Positions 1 to 6,624 of a stretch of 10,822 nt of DNA are shown piece by piece. Each line of letters begins with the position of its first letter. The first letter of the stretch is position 1. The position numbers and the translations under genes were made by a program. The notes under the pieces are model-generated. The model did no database searches and was not told where the DNA came from. It saw nothing but the letters and a program-made list of their open reading frames with translations. This DNA is from Tidjanibacter sp. (lineage in GTDB: Bacteria > Bacteroidota > Bacteroidia > Bacteroidales > Rikenellaceae). The stretch is taken from contig JAGBVY010000074.1 of the NCBI GenBank assembly GCA_017630115.1, forward strand, positions 1 through 10,822, read 5' to 3'.

Positions 1-28
1 GAAAATTGAAAATTGAAAATTGAAAATT
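1..28. repeat. GAAAATT heptanucleotide tandem array (left copy)
   Basis: Four perfect head-to-tail copies of the 7-mer GAAAATT begin at the first base of the window, so the true array may be longer. It ends with ATG and then a 14-bp palindrome. A second array of the same heptamer, also followed directly by ATG and a palindrome, lies at 10623-10657. It is in the non-coding region downstream of the minus-strand operon. On the minus strand it reads as a T-rich run, which could help termination there, but this is inference. Confidence 0.9.
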
Positions 29-29
29 A

Positions 30-43
30 TGACCAATTGGTCA
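30..43. repeat. 14-bp perfect palindrome next to heptad array
   Basis: TGACCAATTGGTCA equals its own reverse complement. As a hairpin it gives only a 5-bp stem with an AATT loop. On the minus strand it is followed by T-rich sequence from the reversed heptad array, so it might be a weak terminator for the operon ending at 83. It could also be a dimeric-protein binding site or part of the repeat module. The palindrome is certain; its role is not known. Confidence 0.6.
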
Positions 44-82
44 AAATAGTCCTATTTCAACGTAAGTTTCGCAAAACTCACA

Positions 83-1093
83 TCACTTCAACTCCGAAGA
101 ACATTTGCGCCCCCCGACAACATATTGCCACACCATCCACTTAGGATAGATAGTCGTAGGCTCCGGGCAGACAACTCTACTCCATAGTTCACTGCGTTTG
201 GCATCGAGCTCGGCCCTCTGGCGGCGATAGTCGCGGTGGGCACGGCAGATAGCTCGCGCAAACGTCCACCTGCCACTGAAAACATAAACCACCCACGAGA
301 GCCAGTCCATAGCCCTACGCACCCTAAGTCGCCACATCTGCCCCTCGGGTAGGCACTTATGCATCATTGCAAGCGAATTGCGGAAGTTGAAATATATCTT
401 GCGTGGCGAATTGTTGGGCAAAGTGCCGCCACCAACGTGATAGACCACACTACTAGGCTCACACGCAATATCGTAGCCCATAAGTTGCATACGCCAACAG
501 AGGTCTATCTCCTCCATATGGGCGAAGAAACTGCCGTCTAAGCCACCTAATTTGCGCCACACATCCGCCCTTACGACCAAGCACGCACCCGAAGCCCAAA
601 AGATTGGCTCCGCATCATCATACTGACCCGCATCCCACTCGACGTGGCTCATAACCCTACCACGACAAAATGGGTAGCCATACTTATCAATCCGCCCCCC
701 GGCAGCTCCTGCATACTCAAAATAGTCGGGATTTTTCCACGAGCGTATCTTAGGTTGTAGCGCACCCACCTGTGGATTGGACTCCAAGTGCTCCACCAGA
801 GGCTCTAACCATCCCTTAGTAGGCTCAACATCACTATTGAGCAGAACAAATACCTCGCCCTCCAACTGAGCCAAAGCACGATTGTAGCCCTCGGCATAGC
901 CGTAGTTCTCGCCCAAAGGCAACCACTCAACACCTTCAAATCCACTCACAACGCTCTGTGACGAATCGGTAGAGCCGTTGTCGGCCACAACAACACTCGC
1001 CCAAGCGGGCACAGTAGCCACCACTTTGGGCAAAAACTGGGCAAGAAACTTCTCTCCATTCCAGTTGAGTATGACAACTCGGGTACTAAGCAT
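83..1093 (-). CDS. Family 2 glycosyltransferase (rhamnosyltransferase-like, GT-A fold)
   Basis: Predicted to move a sugar from a nucleotide-sugar donor to an acceptor, probably a surface glycan or glycolipid; donor and acceptor cannot be read from the sequence. The 336-residue product shows the GT2 order of motifs: VVILNWNG at 6-13, DNGSTD at 38-43, NYGYAEGYN at 63-71, the metal/donor motif NSD at 86-88, ASGACLVVR around 167-175, and the HMEEIDLCWR acceptor/catalytic block at 192-201. The rest, from about 245, is basic with a Trp-rich amphipathic stretch that may touch the membrane. The frame stays open upstream to 1246, but I chose the ATG at 1093. It begins right before the first GT2 strand and overlaps the upstream acyltransferase by only 8 bp (ATGCTTAG), a usual arrangement for translational coupling. 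It is the last gene of the minus-strand operon, next to a lipid A-type acyltransferase, so an LPS or related glycolipid role is plausible. Confidence 0.9.
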   Translation of the reverse strand: MLSTRVVILNWNGEKFLAQFLPKVVATVPAWASVVVADNGSTDSSQSVVSGFEGVEWLPLGENYGYAEGYNRALAQLEGEVFVLLNSDVEPTKGWLEPLVEHLESNPQVGALQPKIRSWKNPDYFEYAGAAGGRIDKYGYPFCRGRVMSHVEWDAGQYDDAEPIFWASGACLVVRADVWRKLGGLDGSFFAHMEEIDLCWRMQLMGYDIACEPSSVVYHVGGGTLPNNSPRKIYFNFRNSLAMMHKCLPEGQMWRLRVRRAMDWLSWVVYVFSGRWTFARAICRAHRDYRRQRAELDAKRSELWSRVVCPEPTTIYPKWMVWQYVVGGRKCSSELK

Positions 1094-2069
1094 TACTCTT
1101 GGGATTTTCGGCAATGGCATCTGTGCTCTCCACCGAGGCATCAGCCACCACAGAAGGCTTGACAGAGGGTTTGTTTTTCCAACGGCGGTGTGACCACAAC
1201 CAAAGTTCGGGCGCACGACGTATGATACGCTCCACCTCGGCCACATAGCGGTCCATAATCTCCTGCTCGGTTATATCCTCCACTCCGTCGTAGAGTTGGA
1301 CAAAATTACACCTATAATGCGACGGGCGGACCTTCACAATATCTAGCGTATAGACCATCATACCAAACTTCTTGGCATAGTTTCCAATGCCTCCGAAGAA
1401 CAACGAGGGCTGACTCAGAAAGGTACGCCAAACCTTGTCGCTCTCGCGGAATCGAGGGCGTTGGTCGGCAATGAGTCCAAGGGCCATTTGCTCCTTAGCT
1501 TTGAGATTTTTCATCACCGGGCGAGCCAAGCCATTCATTGGAGCCACCTCCATACCAAAGCGACGACGGATATAGAGCATAAACCTATCCATAATCTTGC
1601 TACTCAGAGGGTGATAGACTCCAATGTTGTGGTAGGGGTGATCGATTGAATAGACCGAAAAATACTCCCACTCGCCATAGTGAGCCAGAGCCGCAATCCA
1701 GTTGCGAGTGCCAATAGCAGCGTCGGTTGCGGCCTCGTTCTCCACCACCATACGACGTTTCAGCTCTCGGGGCGACATACTGGTCATATCTATAACATCG
1801 ACAAATATCTCGGCCAAGTGGCGATAGAACTTGCGCTCAATGCTCCTAAGTTCCTCCACACTCTTCTCCGGAAAGGCGGCAGCAAGATTGCCCCTAACAA
1901 CCCCAACACGATAGCCCAACAGGCGGTAGAGAACAAAACTAATGAAGGGAGCAAGCAGATAGTAGAGTACACAATAGGGCAAGTAGCCAATCAACTTAGC
2001 CACACCAAGCAACACATAGTACCCCACCCTTTGGGCAAAGTTCATATTATCATTAGCGCTTTTTGCCAT
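1086..2069 (-). CDS. LpxL/HtrB-like lysophospholipid (lipid A) acyltransferase
   Basis: Predicted inner-membrane acyltransferase of the LpxL/LpxM (HtrB/MsbB) superfamily, which adds secondary acyl chains to lipid A or related lipids using acyl-ACP. With the ATG at 2069 it has 327 residues, close to the usual 300-330. An N-terminal hydrophobic region (about 15-52) would anchor it. The family catalytic motif H-x4-E is seen as HYGEWE at 130-135. A further conserved-looking block, LWLWSHRRWKNKP, lies near residue 290. The last 25 or so residues are a Ser/Ala/Glu-rich tail that looks dispensable. Start choice: a GTG at 2075 lies 6 bases after an AGGAGG and would add two residues. I prefer the ATG at 2069 because this group seldom relies on Shine-Dalgarno pairing, but either is possible. 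The start sits 2-8 bp past the upstream stop and the 3' end overlaps the glycosyltransferase start by 8 bp, so the three genes are probably co-translated. Which lipid it acylates is inferred from family and context only. Confidence 0.88.
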   Translation of the reverse strand: MAKSANDNMNFAQRVGYYVLLGVAKLIGYLPYCVLYYLLAPFISFVLYRLLGYRVGVVRGNLAAAFPEKSVEELRSIERKFYRHLAEIFVDVIDMTSMSPRELKRRMVVENEAATDAAIGTRNWIAALAHYGEWEYFSVYSIDHPYHNIGVYHPLSSKIMDRFMLYIRRRFGMEVAPMNGLARPVMKNLKAKEQMALGLIADQRPRFRESDKVWRTFLSQPSLFFGGIGNYAKKFGMMVYTLDIVKVRPSHYRCNFVQLYDGVEDITEQEIMDRYVAEVERIIRRAPELWLWSHRRWKNKPSVKPSVVADASVESTDAIAENPKSNA

Positions 2070-2076
2070 AGCCACA

Positions 2077-3591
2077 CTAATCCTCCTCGATAACCTTCAC
2101 ATTACTACTCTTAGTACGCACCGTGAGCCACATACGAATCTTCTCCACATCGATTGATTTCCACCTGTCGGCACGCTTAACGATAGCCACCACCATTGTA
2201 CCCTGAGGTTTACCCTCAGAATAGGTAGTATGTTTGGAGAGCGACACCGAGCCTACATTCTCGGCCACAAGAGCCAACTCACGCGAGATGTCGGCTCCCG
2301 AAAGGGTGTCGATAGTAGTGAGCGACGAGAGGCGACCACGCAGCTCCCTAATCTGGTTATTCTTCTCATCGATAATGTCGGCATAGCTCTTTTGCAGCTT
2401 GCTGATATCCATTTTGTCGTCGCTATCGGCCTGACGGACAACCAATTCGGTATGGAACAGACCGTAGTCCTCCATCTGAGCACGGGCATTGTCGATGACA
2501 TCCTGAGAGAGAGGCTCACCCACAAGGCGAATCTCCACACGCGAATTTTTACCCTCGTAGTGGAATTCCTTTTGGTAATCGACAATCATTGTGCGGTTGA
2601 ACTGAAACACCTTGGCCACATACCTATCGACATTCTCCTCGAAGGTGGTACGACGCACAATATCCGCACCAAAAATAATGCTTGGCACACCCACGAGTAT
2701 GATTATCAAGGTGATGTAGCGATTGTTGCGTTTCTGCTGTACGGGGTCGAGGATAGTCTTTTTGTCGTAGCGCAAAAACAAGACCACAAGGTAGGTGGCA
2801 ACGGCAATAAAGACGGCGTTGATGGTGAAGAGGTAGAGCGCACCGAATAAATAGCTGAAATTACCTGTGGCCAAACCAAAGCCTGCTGTACACAAAGGTG
2901 GCATCAGCGCAGTAGCAATGGCAACACCCGACACAACCGCCACCGCCCTATCCTTGCGAGTCTGGGCCACCATACCTGCCAGACCACCAAAGAAGGCAAT
3001 CAGCACATCGTAGGTTGTGGGCGAAGTACGAGCCAACAGCTCACTCTGGGCCGTTGAAATGGGGGAAATAAAGAAGTAGAGTGTACTGGTAACAAGACTC
3101 ACAACGACCATCAGCAAGAAGTTACGCCAAGCCGATTTGAGCATATCGAAGTCGTTAGTACCCAACGACAAACCAATACCAATAATAGGACCCATAAGGG
3201 GCGAAATCAACATTGCGCCAATAATCACAGCCGTTGAGTTTACATTCAGACCCAGCGACGCAATAAAGACCGCAAACATCAACACCCAAAGAGTAGTCCC
3301 CTTAAAGTCGATACCCTTACGAATCTCCTCCACCACAAGCGCCTGCGAAGCACTATCGCCACGCAAGTCAAACCTGCCGTGCATAAACTCCTTCAAATTG
3401 TGCCAAATGCGAAGAAAAATGTTTGCCACCTCCGCACGACTAACCGTGTCATCCACCTTGGGGCTATCGCCACTCACGTTGGTCACACCCTCCACCACCT
3501 CAGGGGTAGTTTCAGACTCAACAGCAACTCCCTCTTGCGAACTGAAAACCTCTTTTATCTCTTCCTGATTGTTGTTGTTCATAGTAGTCAT
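2077..3591 (-). CDS. DUF389/TIGR00341-type integral membrane protein
   Basis: Membrane protein of 504 residues of a widespread family with no agreed function. The hydrophobic core (about 100-310) contains several membrane segments and the family's signature stretch STAVIIGAMLISPLMGPIIG (119-138), followed later by a Gly-rich AFFGGLAGMVA segment and an ATALMPPL segment near 225-232. The first 50 residues are hydrophilic and Glu/Asp-rich, probably disordered and cytoplasmic. After the membrane core comes a soluble domain of nearly 200 residues (about 312-504) with a likely coiled coil near 395-425. Start: ATG at 3591 is preceded by a purine-rich AGGAGAG; a second ATG three codons in (3582) is possible. 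It lies 39 bp downstream of rsmI and its TAG stop nearly abuts the acyltransferase start. A transport or sensing role is only a guess. The family match rests on the core motif, which I recognise with good confidence. Confidence 0.88.
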   Translation of the reverse strand: MTTMNNNNQEEIKEVFSSQEGVAVESETTPEVVEGVTNVSGDSPKVDDTVSRAEVANIFLRIWHNLKEFMHGRFDLRGDSASQALVVEEIRKGIDFKGTTLWVLMFAVFIASLGLNVNSTAVIIGAMLISPLMGPIIGIGLSLGTNDFDMLKSAWRNFLLMVVVSLVTSTLYFFISPISTAQSELLARTSPTTYDVLIAFFGGLAGMVAQTRKDRAVAVVSGVAIATALMPPLCTAGFGLATGNFSYLFGALYLFTINAVFIAVATYLVVLFLRYDKKTILDPVQQKRNNRYITLIIILVGVPSIIFGADIVRRTTFEENVDRYVAKVFQFNRTMIVDYQKEFHYEGKNSRVEIRLVGEPLSQDVIDNARAQMEDYGLFHTELVVRQADSDDKMDISKLQKSYADIIDEKNNQIRELRGRLSSLTTIDTLSGADISRELALVAENVGSVSLSKHTTYSEGKPQGTMVVAIVKRADRWKSIDVEKIRMWLTVRTKSSNVKVIEED

Positions 3592-3630
3592 TGTTTTTCT
3601 CTCCTGAAATCAAATATAGGTTGGCAGAGG

Positions 3631-4344
3631 CTACTCCTCGTCGGCCTCCTCGCCCACGTCGGCTCTATGTTTTAGGTCTTTACCCTCAACCACAATCACA
3701 AACTCCCCTTTGGGAGGGTGAGCCTCAAAGTGGTCGATAACCTCGCGCAGAGTACCCCTTACGGTCTGTTCAAACTTCTTCGACAGCTCGCGCGAAACGC
3801 TCACACGCCTATCCTCGCCAAAGCATTCGGCCAGCTCACCCAGAGCCTTTAACACCCTAAACGGCGACTCATAGAAAATCATTGTGCGACTCTCCTCGGC
3901 CAGCGCAGCAATCCTCTTTTTGCGCCCCTTCTTCTGAGGCAAGAAACCCTCAAAGCAGAATCTATCGCAGGGAAAGCCACTCTGCACCAAAGCCGGCACA
4001 AAGGCCGTAGCGCCGGGCAGGGTCTCCACCTCTAAACCTCGCTCCACACAGGTGCGTGCCAGCAGAAAGCCCGGGTCGGAGATGCCGGGGGTGCCGGCGT
4101 CGGATATGAGCGCCACACTCTGGCCGGCCTGAATCTGCGAGGCCACAAACTCCACGGTTGCGTGTTCGTTGAATTTGTGGTGGGAGTAGAGTTTGCGCTC
4201 GATGCCGTAGTGTTTGAGCAACACCTGAGAGGTGCGTGTATCCTCGGCCAAGACAATATCCACCTCACCAAGAAGACGCACCGCACGATAGGTCATATCT
4301 TCCAGATTGCCTATGGGGGTTGGGATAATATAGAGTTTCGACAT
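3631..4344 (-). CDS. rsmI: 16S rRNA (cytidine1402-2'-O)-methyltransferase RsmI
   Basis: Uses S-adenosylmethionine to methylate the ribose 2'-OH of C1402 in the decoding centre of 16S rRNA, acting with the base methyltransferase RsmH on the same nucleotide. The 237-residue protein has the family's motifs in order: PTPIGNLEDMT at 8-18, LAEDTR at 32-37, the SAM-binding loop ISDAGTPGISDPG at 80-92, LPGATA at 109-114, FEGFLP at 131-136, and a closing KGEFVIVVEG strand at 212-221. It is shorter than the E. coli enzyme (about 286 residues), lacking most of the small C-terminal domain, and ends in an acidic tail. Start: the ATG at 4344 is directly followed by the first core strand. It lies 22 bp downstream of the acidic protein gene and 39 bp upstream of the DUF389 gene, all on the same strand. 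Recognition is firm. Confidence 0.97.
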   Translation of the reverse strand: MSKLYIIPTPIGNLEDMTYRAVRLLGEVDIVLAEDTRTSQVLLKHYGIERKLYSHHKFNEHATVEFVASQIQAGQSVALISDAGTPGISDPGFLLARTCVERGLEVETLPGATAFVPALVQSGFPCDRFCFEGFLPQKKGRKKRIAALAEESRTMIFYESPFRVLKALGELAECFGEDRRVSVSRELSKKFEQTVRGTLREVIDHFEAHPPKGEFVIVVEGKDLKHRADVGEEADEE

Positions 4345-4366
4345 TTTCCTTAACTAAAACTTTGAA

Positions 4367-5326
4367 TTAAAACAGCTTGCGAGCCAAAAGTTCCATCAAC
4401 AGACGTGCGCCCTCACTATTGGGCGACCAGCGGAAGTTGTCGTAGATGTAGAGCATAGCCTCATCGAGATTATCAAACTCGTCGAGCTTGTCTATGGAAC
4501 TCTCGTAGTAGTCGTTATCGCCGGCAAACAAATCGCGCAGGAGGATAAACTTATCGTTGATACCGATTGACTGACGTAGCGACATCGAGGCCGACGCTGC
4601 GGTGGCCACATCCACCACCTGAGGCTCCACAAACCCCTCATACTGACCCTCTTCGACCACTGCCTCTTCTTCCTCGGCTGGCTCTTCATTAATAGGCTCT
4701 TGCTCAACTTCAACCTCCTCTTCGACTGCATCCTCTTCGACCTGCTCAGGCTCCTCTTCATCATCCTCATCGTCGGCCCAATAGAGCACCTCGCCCTCTT
4801 CCTCTTCATTGGACTCGTCGTCATCGTCGTAGAGCGACATAGCCTTCTGGTGGTCAATCTCGGCAGAAGCAGACTCTTTGATAGGCTCCTCTTCGGCAAC
4901 CGCCTCCTCAACTACAACTTCCTCTTCAACCACAATCTCCTCCTCTGCGGATTCCACCTCAACTACTACATCTTCCTCGGTGGGGTGCAAAAGCTCCTCC
5001 TCTGCGGATTCCTCTTCAACCTCACTCTCATCATCGGTAGCGGGTTCATCTTCCACAATAGGTTCCGGCTCGTCGTCGGAGGGATAGATGCGCTCAACCT
5101 CCATTTCGGGCTCAGCCTCATCATCCTCAGCTACCCCAGCACCCACTCCAAGCAGAGCGTCAATCACCCTATCTTCCTCAGTCACAACGTCGAGAGCCAA
5201 CACCGAGGCATAGACTCCACGCAAACGTTCCAGTAGCAAATCGCGTTCTATCTCATAGATTCCTGTCTCGGAAAAACTCTCAATCTGCCCTTCGAGCAGC
5301 TCAATCAATCGCAAAGTATCTTTCAT
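4367..5326 (-). CDS. Highly acidic conserved protein of unknown function
   Basis: I cannot assign a function. The 319-residue product has three parts. Residues 1-60 are a compact, leucine-rich helical-looking segment. Residues 61-230 are a low-complexity spacer in which about 80 of 170 residues are Glu or Asp, with Val, Pro and Ala between. Residues about 249-319 form an ordinary folded-looking domain starting SLRQSIGINDKFILLRDLF and containing DNLDEAMLYIYDNF and a final leucine-rich helix. From memory, similar C-terminal sequences (IGINDKF...L-F-GD) occur in other Bacteroidales hypothetical proteins, with spacers of varying length, so the two ends are likely the conserved working parts. No signal peptide or membrane segment is visible, so it should be cytoplasmic. 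It is the first gene of the minus-strand operon, 22 bp ahead of rsmI, with a good promoter upstream. The acidic spacer contains a 19-bp in-frame DNA repeat, a sign of expansion. Confidence 0.85.
   Translation of the reverse strand: MKDTLRLIELLEGQIESFSETGIYEIERDLLLERLRGVYASVLALDVVTEEDRVIDALLGVGAGVAEDDEAEPEMEVERIYPSDDEPEPIVEDEPATDDESEVEEESAEEELLHPTEEDVVVEVESAEEEIVVEEEVVVEEAVAEEEPIKESASAEIDHQKAMSLYDDDDESNEEEEGEVLYWADDEDDEEEPEQVEEDAVEEEVEVEQEPINEEPAEEEEAVVEEGQYEGFVEPQVVDVATAASASMSLRQSIGINDKFILLRDLFAGDNDYYESSIDKLDEFDNLDEAMLYIYDNFRWSPNSEGARLLMELLARKLF
4937..5012 (-). repeat. 19-bp direct repeat pair inside the acidic spacer, 57 bp apart
   Basis: The same 19 bases (CTCCTCCTCTGCGGATTCC on the plus strand) occur at 4937-4955 and 4994-5012. 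The 57-bp offset equals 19 codons, so both copies are read in the same frame and give ESAEEE twice (residues 106-111 and 125-130). This suggests growth of the spacer by in-frame duplication. Confidence 0.75.
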
Positions 5327-5366
5327 AGTAGTTATATAGCTTTATTAACTAATCGTTTTATTCCCT

Positions 5367-5398
5367 CAAAAATACAAACTTTCCTTTTAGTAAACAAA
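5367..5398 (-). promoter_or_regulatory. Bacteroides-type housekeeping promoter for the minus-strand operon
   Basis: On the minus strand TTTG (5398-5395) is followed after exactly 20 bp by TATTTTTG (5374-5367). This matches the known Bacteroides primary-sigma consensus, TTTG at -33 and TAnnTTTG at -7. Transcription would begin near 5360, giving a leader of about 34 nt before the ATG at 5326. It lies back to back with the ychF promoter region in the 161-bp divergent spacer. Confidence 0.65.
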
Positions 5399-5450
5399 TT
5401 TATGGCACGAGAATTTGGCCTTCACTTATAAGAATTCATAAAAATATAGT

Positions 5451-5458
5451 TATCTTTG
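5451..5458 (+). promoter_or_regulatory. -7 box (TAnnTTTG) upstream of ychF
   Basis: TATCTTTG fits the Bacteroides -7 consensus TAnnTTTG and sits 29 bp before the ychF ATG. No TTG appears at the expected distance upstream (about 5427-5431), so only half of the usual promoter is visible. The nearest TTTGG is at 5414-5418, too far away. Confidence 0.5.
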
Positions 5459-5487
5459 CAGACTACAAACGTAATTTTTCGATACTT

Positions 5488-6588
5488 ATGGCATTACAAT
5501 GCGGCATAGTGGGTCTGCCCAACGTGGGCAAAAGTACCCTTTTCAACTGCCTTTCCAGCGCAAAAGCTCAGGCAGCCAACTTCCCTTTCTGCACAATCGA
5601 CCCCAACGTGGGCGTTATAACCGTACCCGATGAGCGACTTACGAAACTCGCCGAAATCGACAACCCCAAACGTGTAATCCCCACAACCATTGAGATTGTG
5701 GATATTGCAGGCTTGGTAAAAGGCGCATCAAAGGGTGAAGGCTTGGGCAACAAGTTCCTCGCCAACATCCGCAACACCGACGCTATCATCCACGTTCTGA
5801 GGTGTTTCGACAACGACAACATCACCCACGTCGATGGCTCGGTAAATCCCGTCAGGGACAAAGAAATCATCGACACGGAGCTGATAATGAAAGACCTCGA
5901 AACCGTAGAGGGTCGCATTGGCAAAACCCAAAAGCAAGCCGCCGCAGGCGACAAAGTGGCCAAGCGTCAGTATGAGATTTTGTGTCGCTACAAAGAGGCT
6001 ATGGAGCAGGGCAAGGCTGCTCGCTCAGTGGAAATCGACAATAAGGAGGATGCCAAGTGGGTAGCAGAGTTGTGTCTGCTGACCAACAAACCCGTACTCT
6101 ACGTCTGCAACGTTGATGAGGCTAGCATCACCTCAGGCAATGCCTATGTGGAGGCTGTGCGCGAGGCCATCCGCGAGGAGAATGCTGAGTTGCTCGTTGT
6201 GGCTGCCGCCACCGAGGCTGACATCGCCGAGTTGGAGAGCTACGAGGAGCGTCAAATCTTCCTCGAAGAGTTGGGTATTGAGGAGTCGGGCGTAAGCCGC
6301 CTCATCAAGGGTGCATACAAACTCCTCGGTTTGGAGACCTTCTTCACCACCGGCGCCGACGAGTCGAGGGCTTGGACCTACACCCGTGGCTACAAAGCAC
6401 CTCAGGCAGCAGGTGTCATCCACACCGACTTCGAGCGCGGATTTATCCGTGCCGAGGTTATCAAATACGACGACTACGTTACGCTCGGCAGCGAGAAGGC
6501 TTGTCGCGAGGCGGGCAAGATTGGCATCGAGGGCAAGGAGTATATCGTTCAGGATGGCGACATTATGCACTTCCTCTTCAACGTATAA
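5488..6588 (+). CDS. ychF: Redox-regulated ATPase YchF (Obg-family P-loop NTPase)
   Basis: Obg-like ATPase that binds ribosomes and is linked in other bacteria to stress and redox responses. At 366 residues it is full length (E. coli 363). Seen motifs: P-loop GLPNVGKST at 9-17, a TIDPNVG switch region at 37-43, Walker B/G3 VDIAGLV at 71-77, and G4 as NVDE at 208-211. The NxxE form in place of NKxD is the mark of YchF and fits ATP rather than GTP preference. A helical insertion follows at about 130-200, and the C-terminal TGS domain covers about 283-365, ending DGDIMHFLFNV as is typical. The ATG at 5488 directly precedes the first strand (LQCGIVGLPN). It starts a two-gene run with gltX, 36 bp downstream, and is divergent from the rsmI operon. 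Confidence 0.98.
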   Translation: MALQCGIVGLPNVGKSTLFNCLSSAKAQAANFPFCTIDPNVGVITVPDERLTKLAEIDNPKRVIPTTIEIVDIAGLVKGASKGEGLGNKFLANIRNTDAIIHVLRCFDNDNITHVDGSVNPVRDKEIIDTELIMKDLETVEGRIGKTQKQAAAGDKVAKRQYEILCRYKEAMEQGKAARSVEIDNKEDAKWVAELCLLTNKPVLYVCNVDEASITSGNAYVEAVREAIREENAELLVVAAATEADIAELESYEERQIFLEELGIEESGVSRLIKGAYKLLGLETFFTTGADESRAWTYTRGYKAPQAAGVIHTDFERGFIRAEVIKYDDYVTLGSEKACREAGKIGIEGKEYIVQDGDIMHFLFNV

Positions 6589-6624
6589 CAGACAAACATC
6601 AAGAACAAAGCACAATACAACAAT

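Noticed and set aside
1094..1246. 51-residue N-terminal extension of the glycosyltransferase
   Set aside because: It would overlap the acyltransferase gene by 160 bp and adds sequence before the first GT2 strand that does not look like the family; the internal ATG at 1093 fits better.
2230..2850. 206-codon plus-strand frame inside the DUF389 gene
   Set aside because: Antisense shadow of a gene with clear membrane-core motifs; no own promoter or family signature.
4492..4911. 139-codon minus-strand frame rich in Arg, Lys and Ser
   Set aside because: Frame-shifted reading of the GA-rich acidic spacer; low-complexity artefact overlapping the real gene on the same strand.
4700..5236. 178-codon plus-strand frame that looks hydrophobic and membrane-like
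   Set aside because: It is the reverse complement of Glu/Asp codon runs (giving Leu, Ile, Val, Phe) in the acidic gene, so the hydrophobic look is an artefact.
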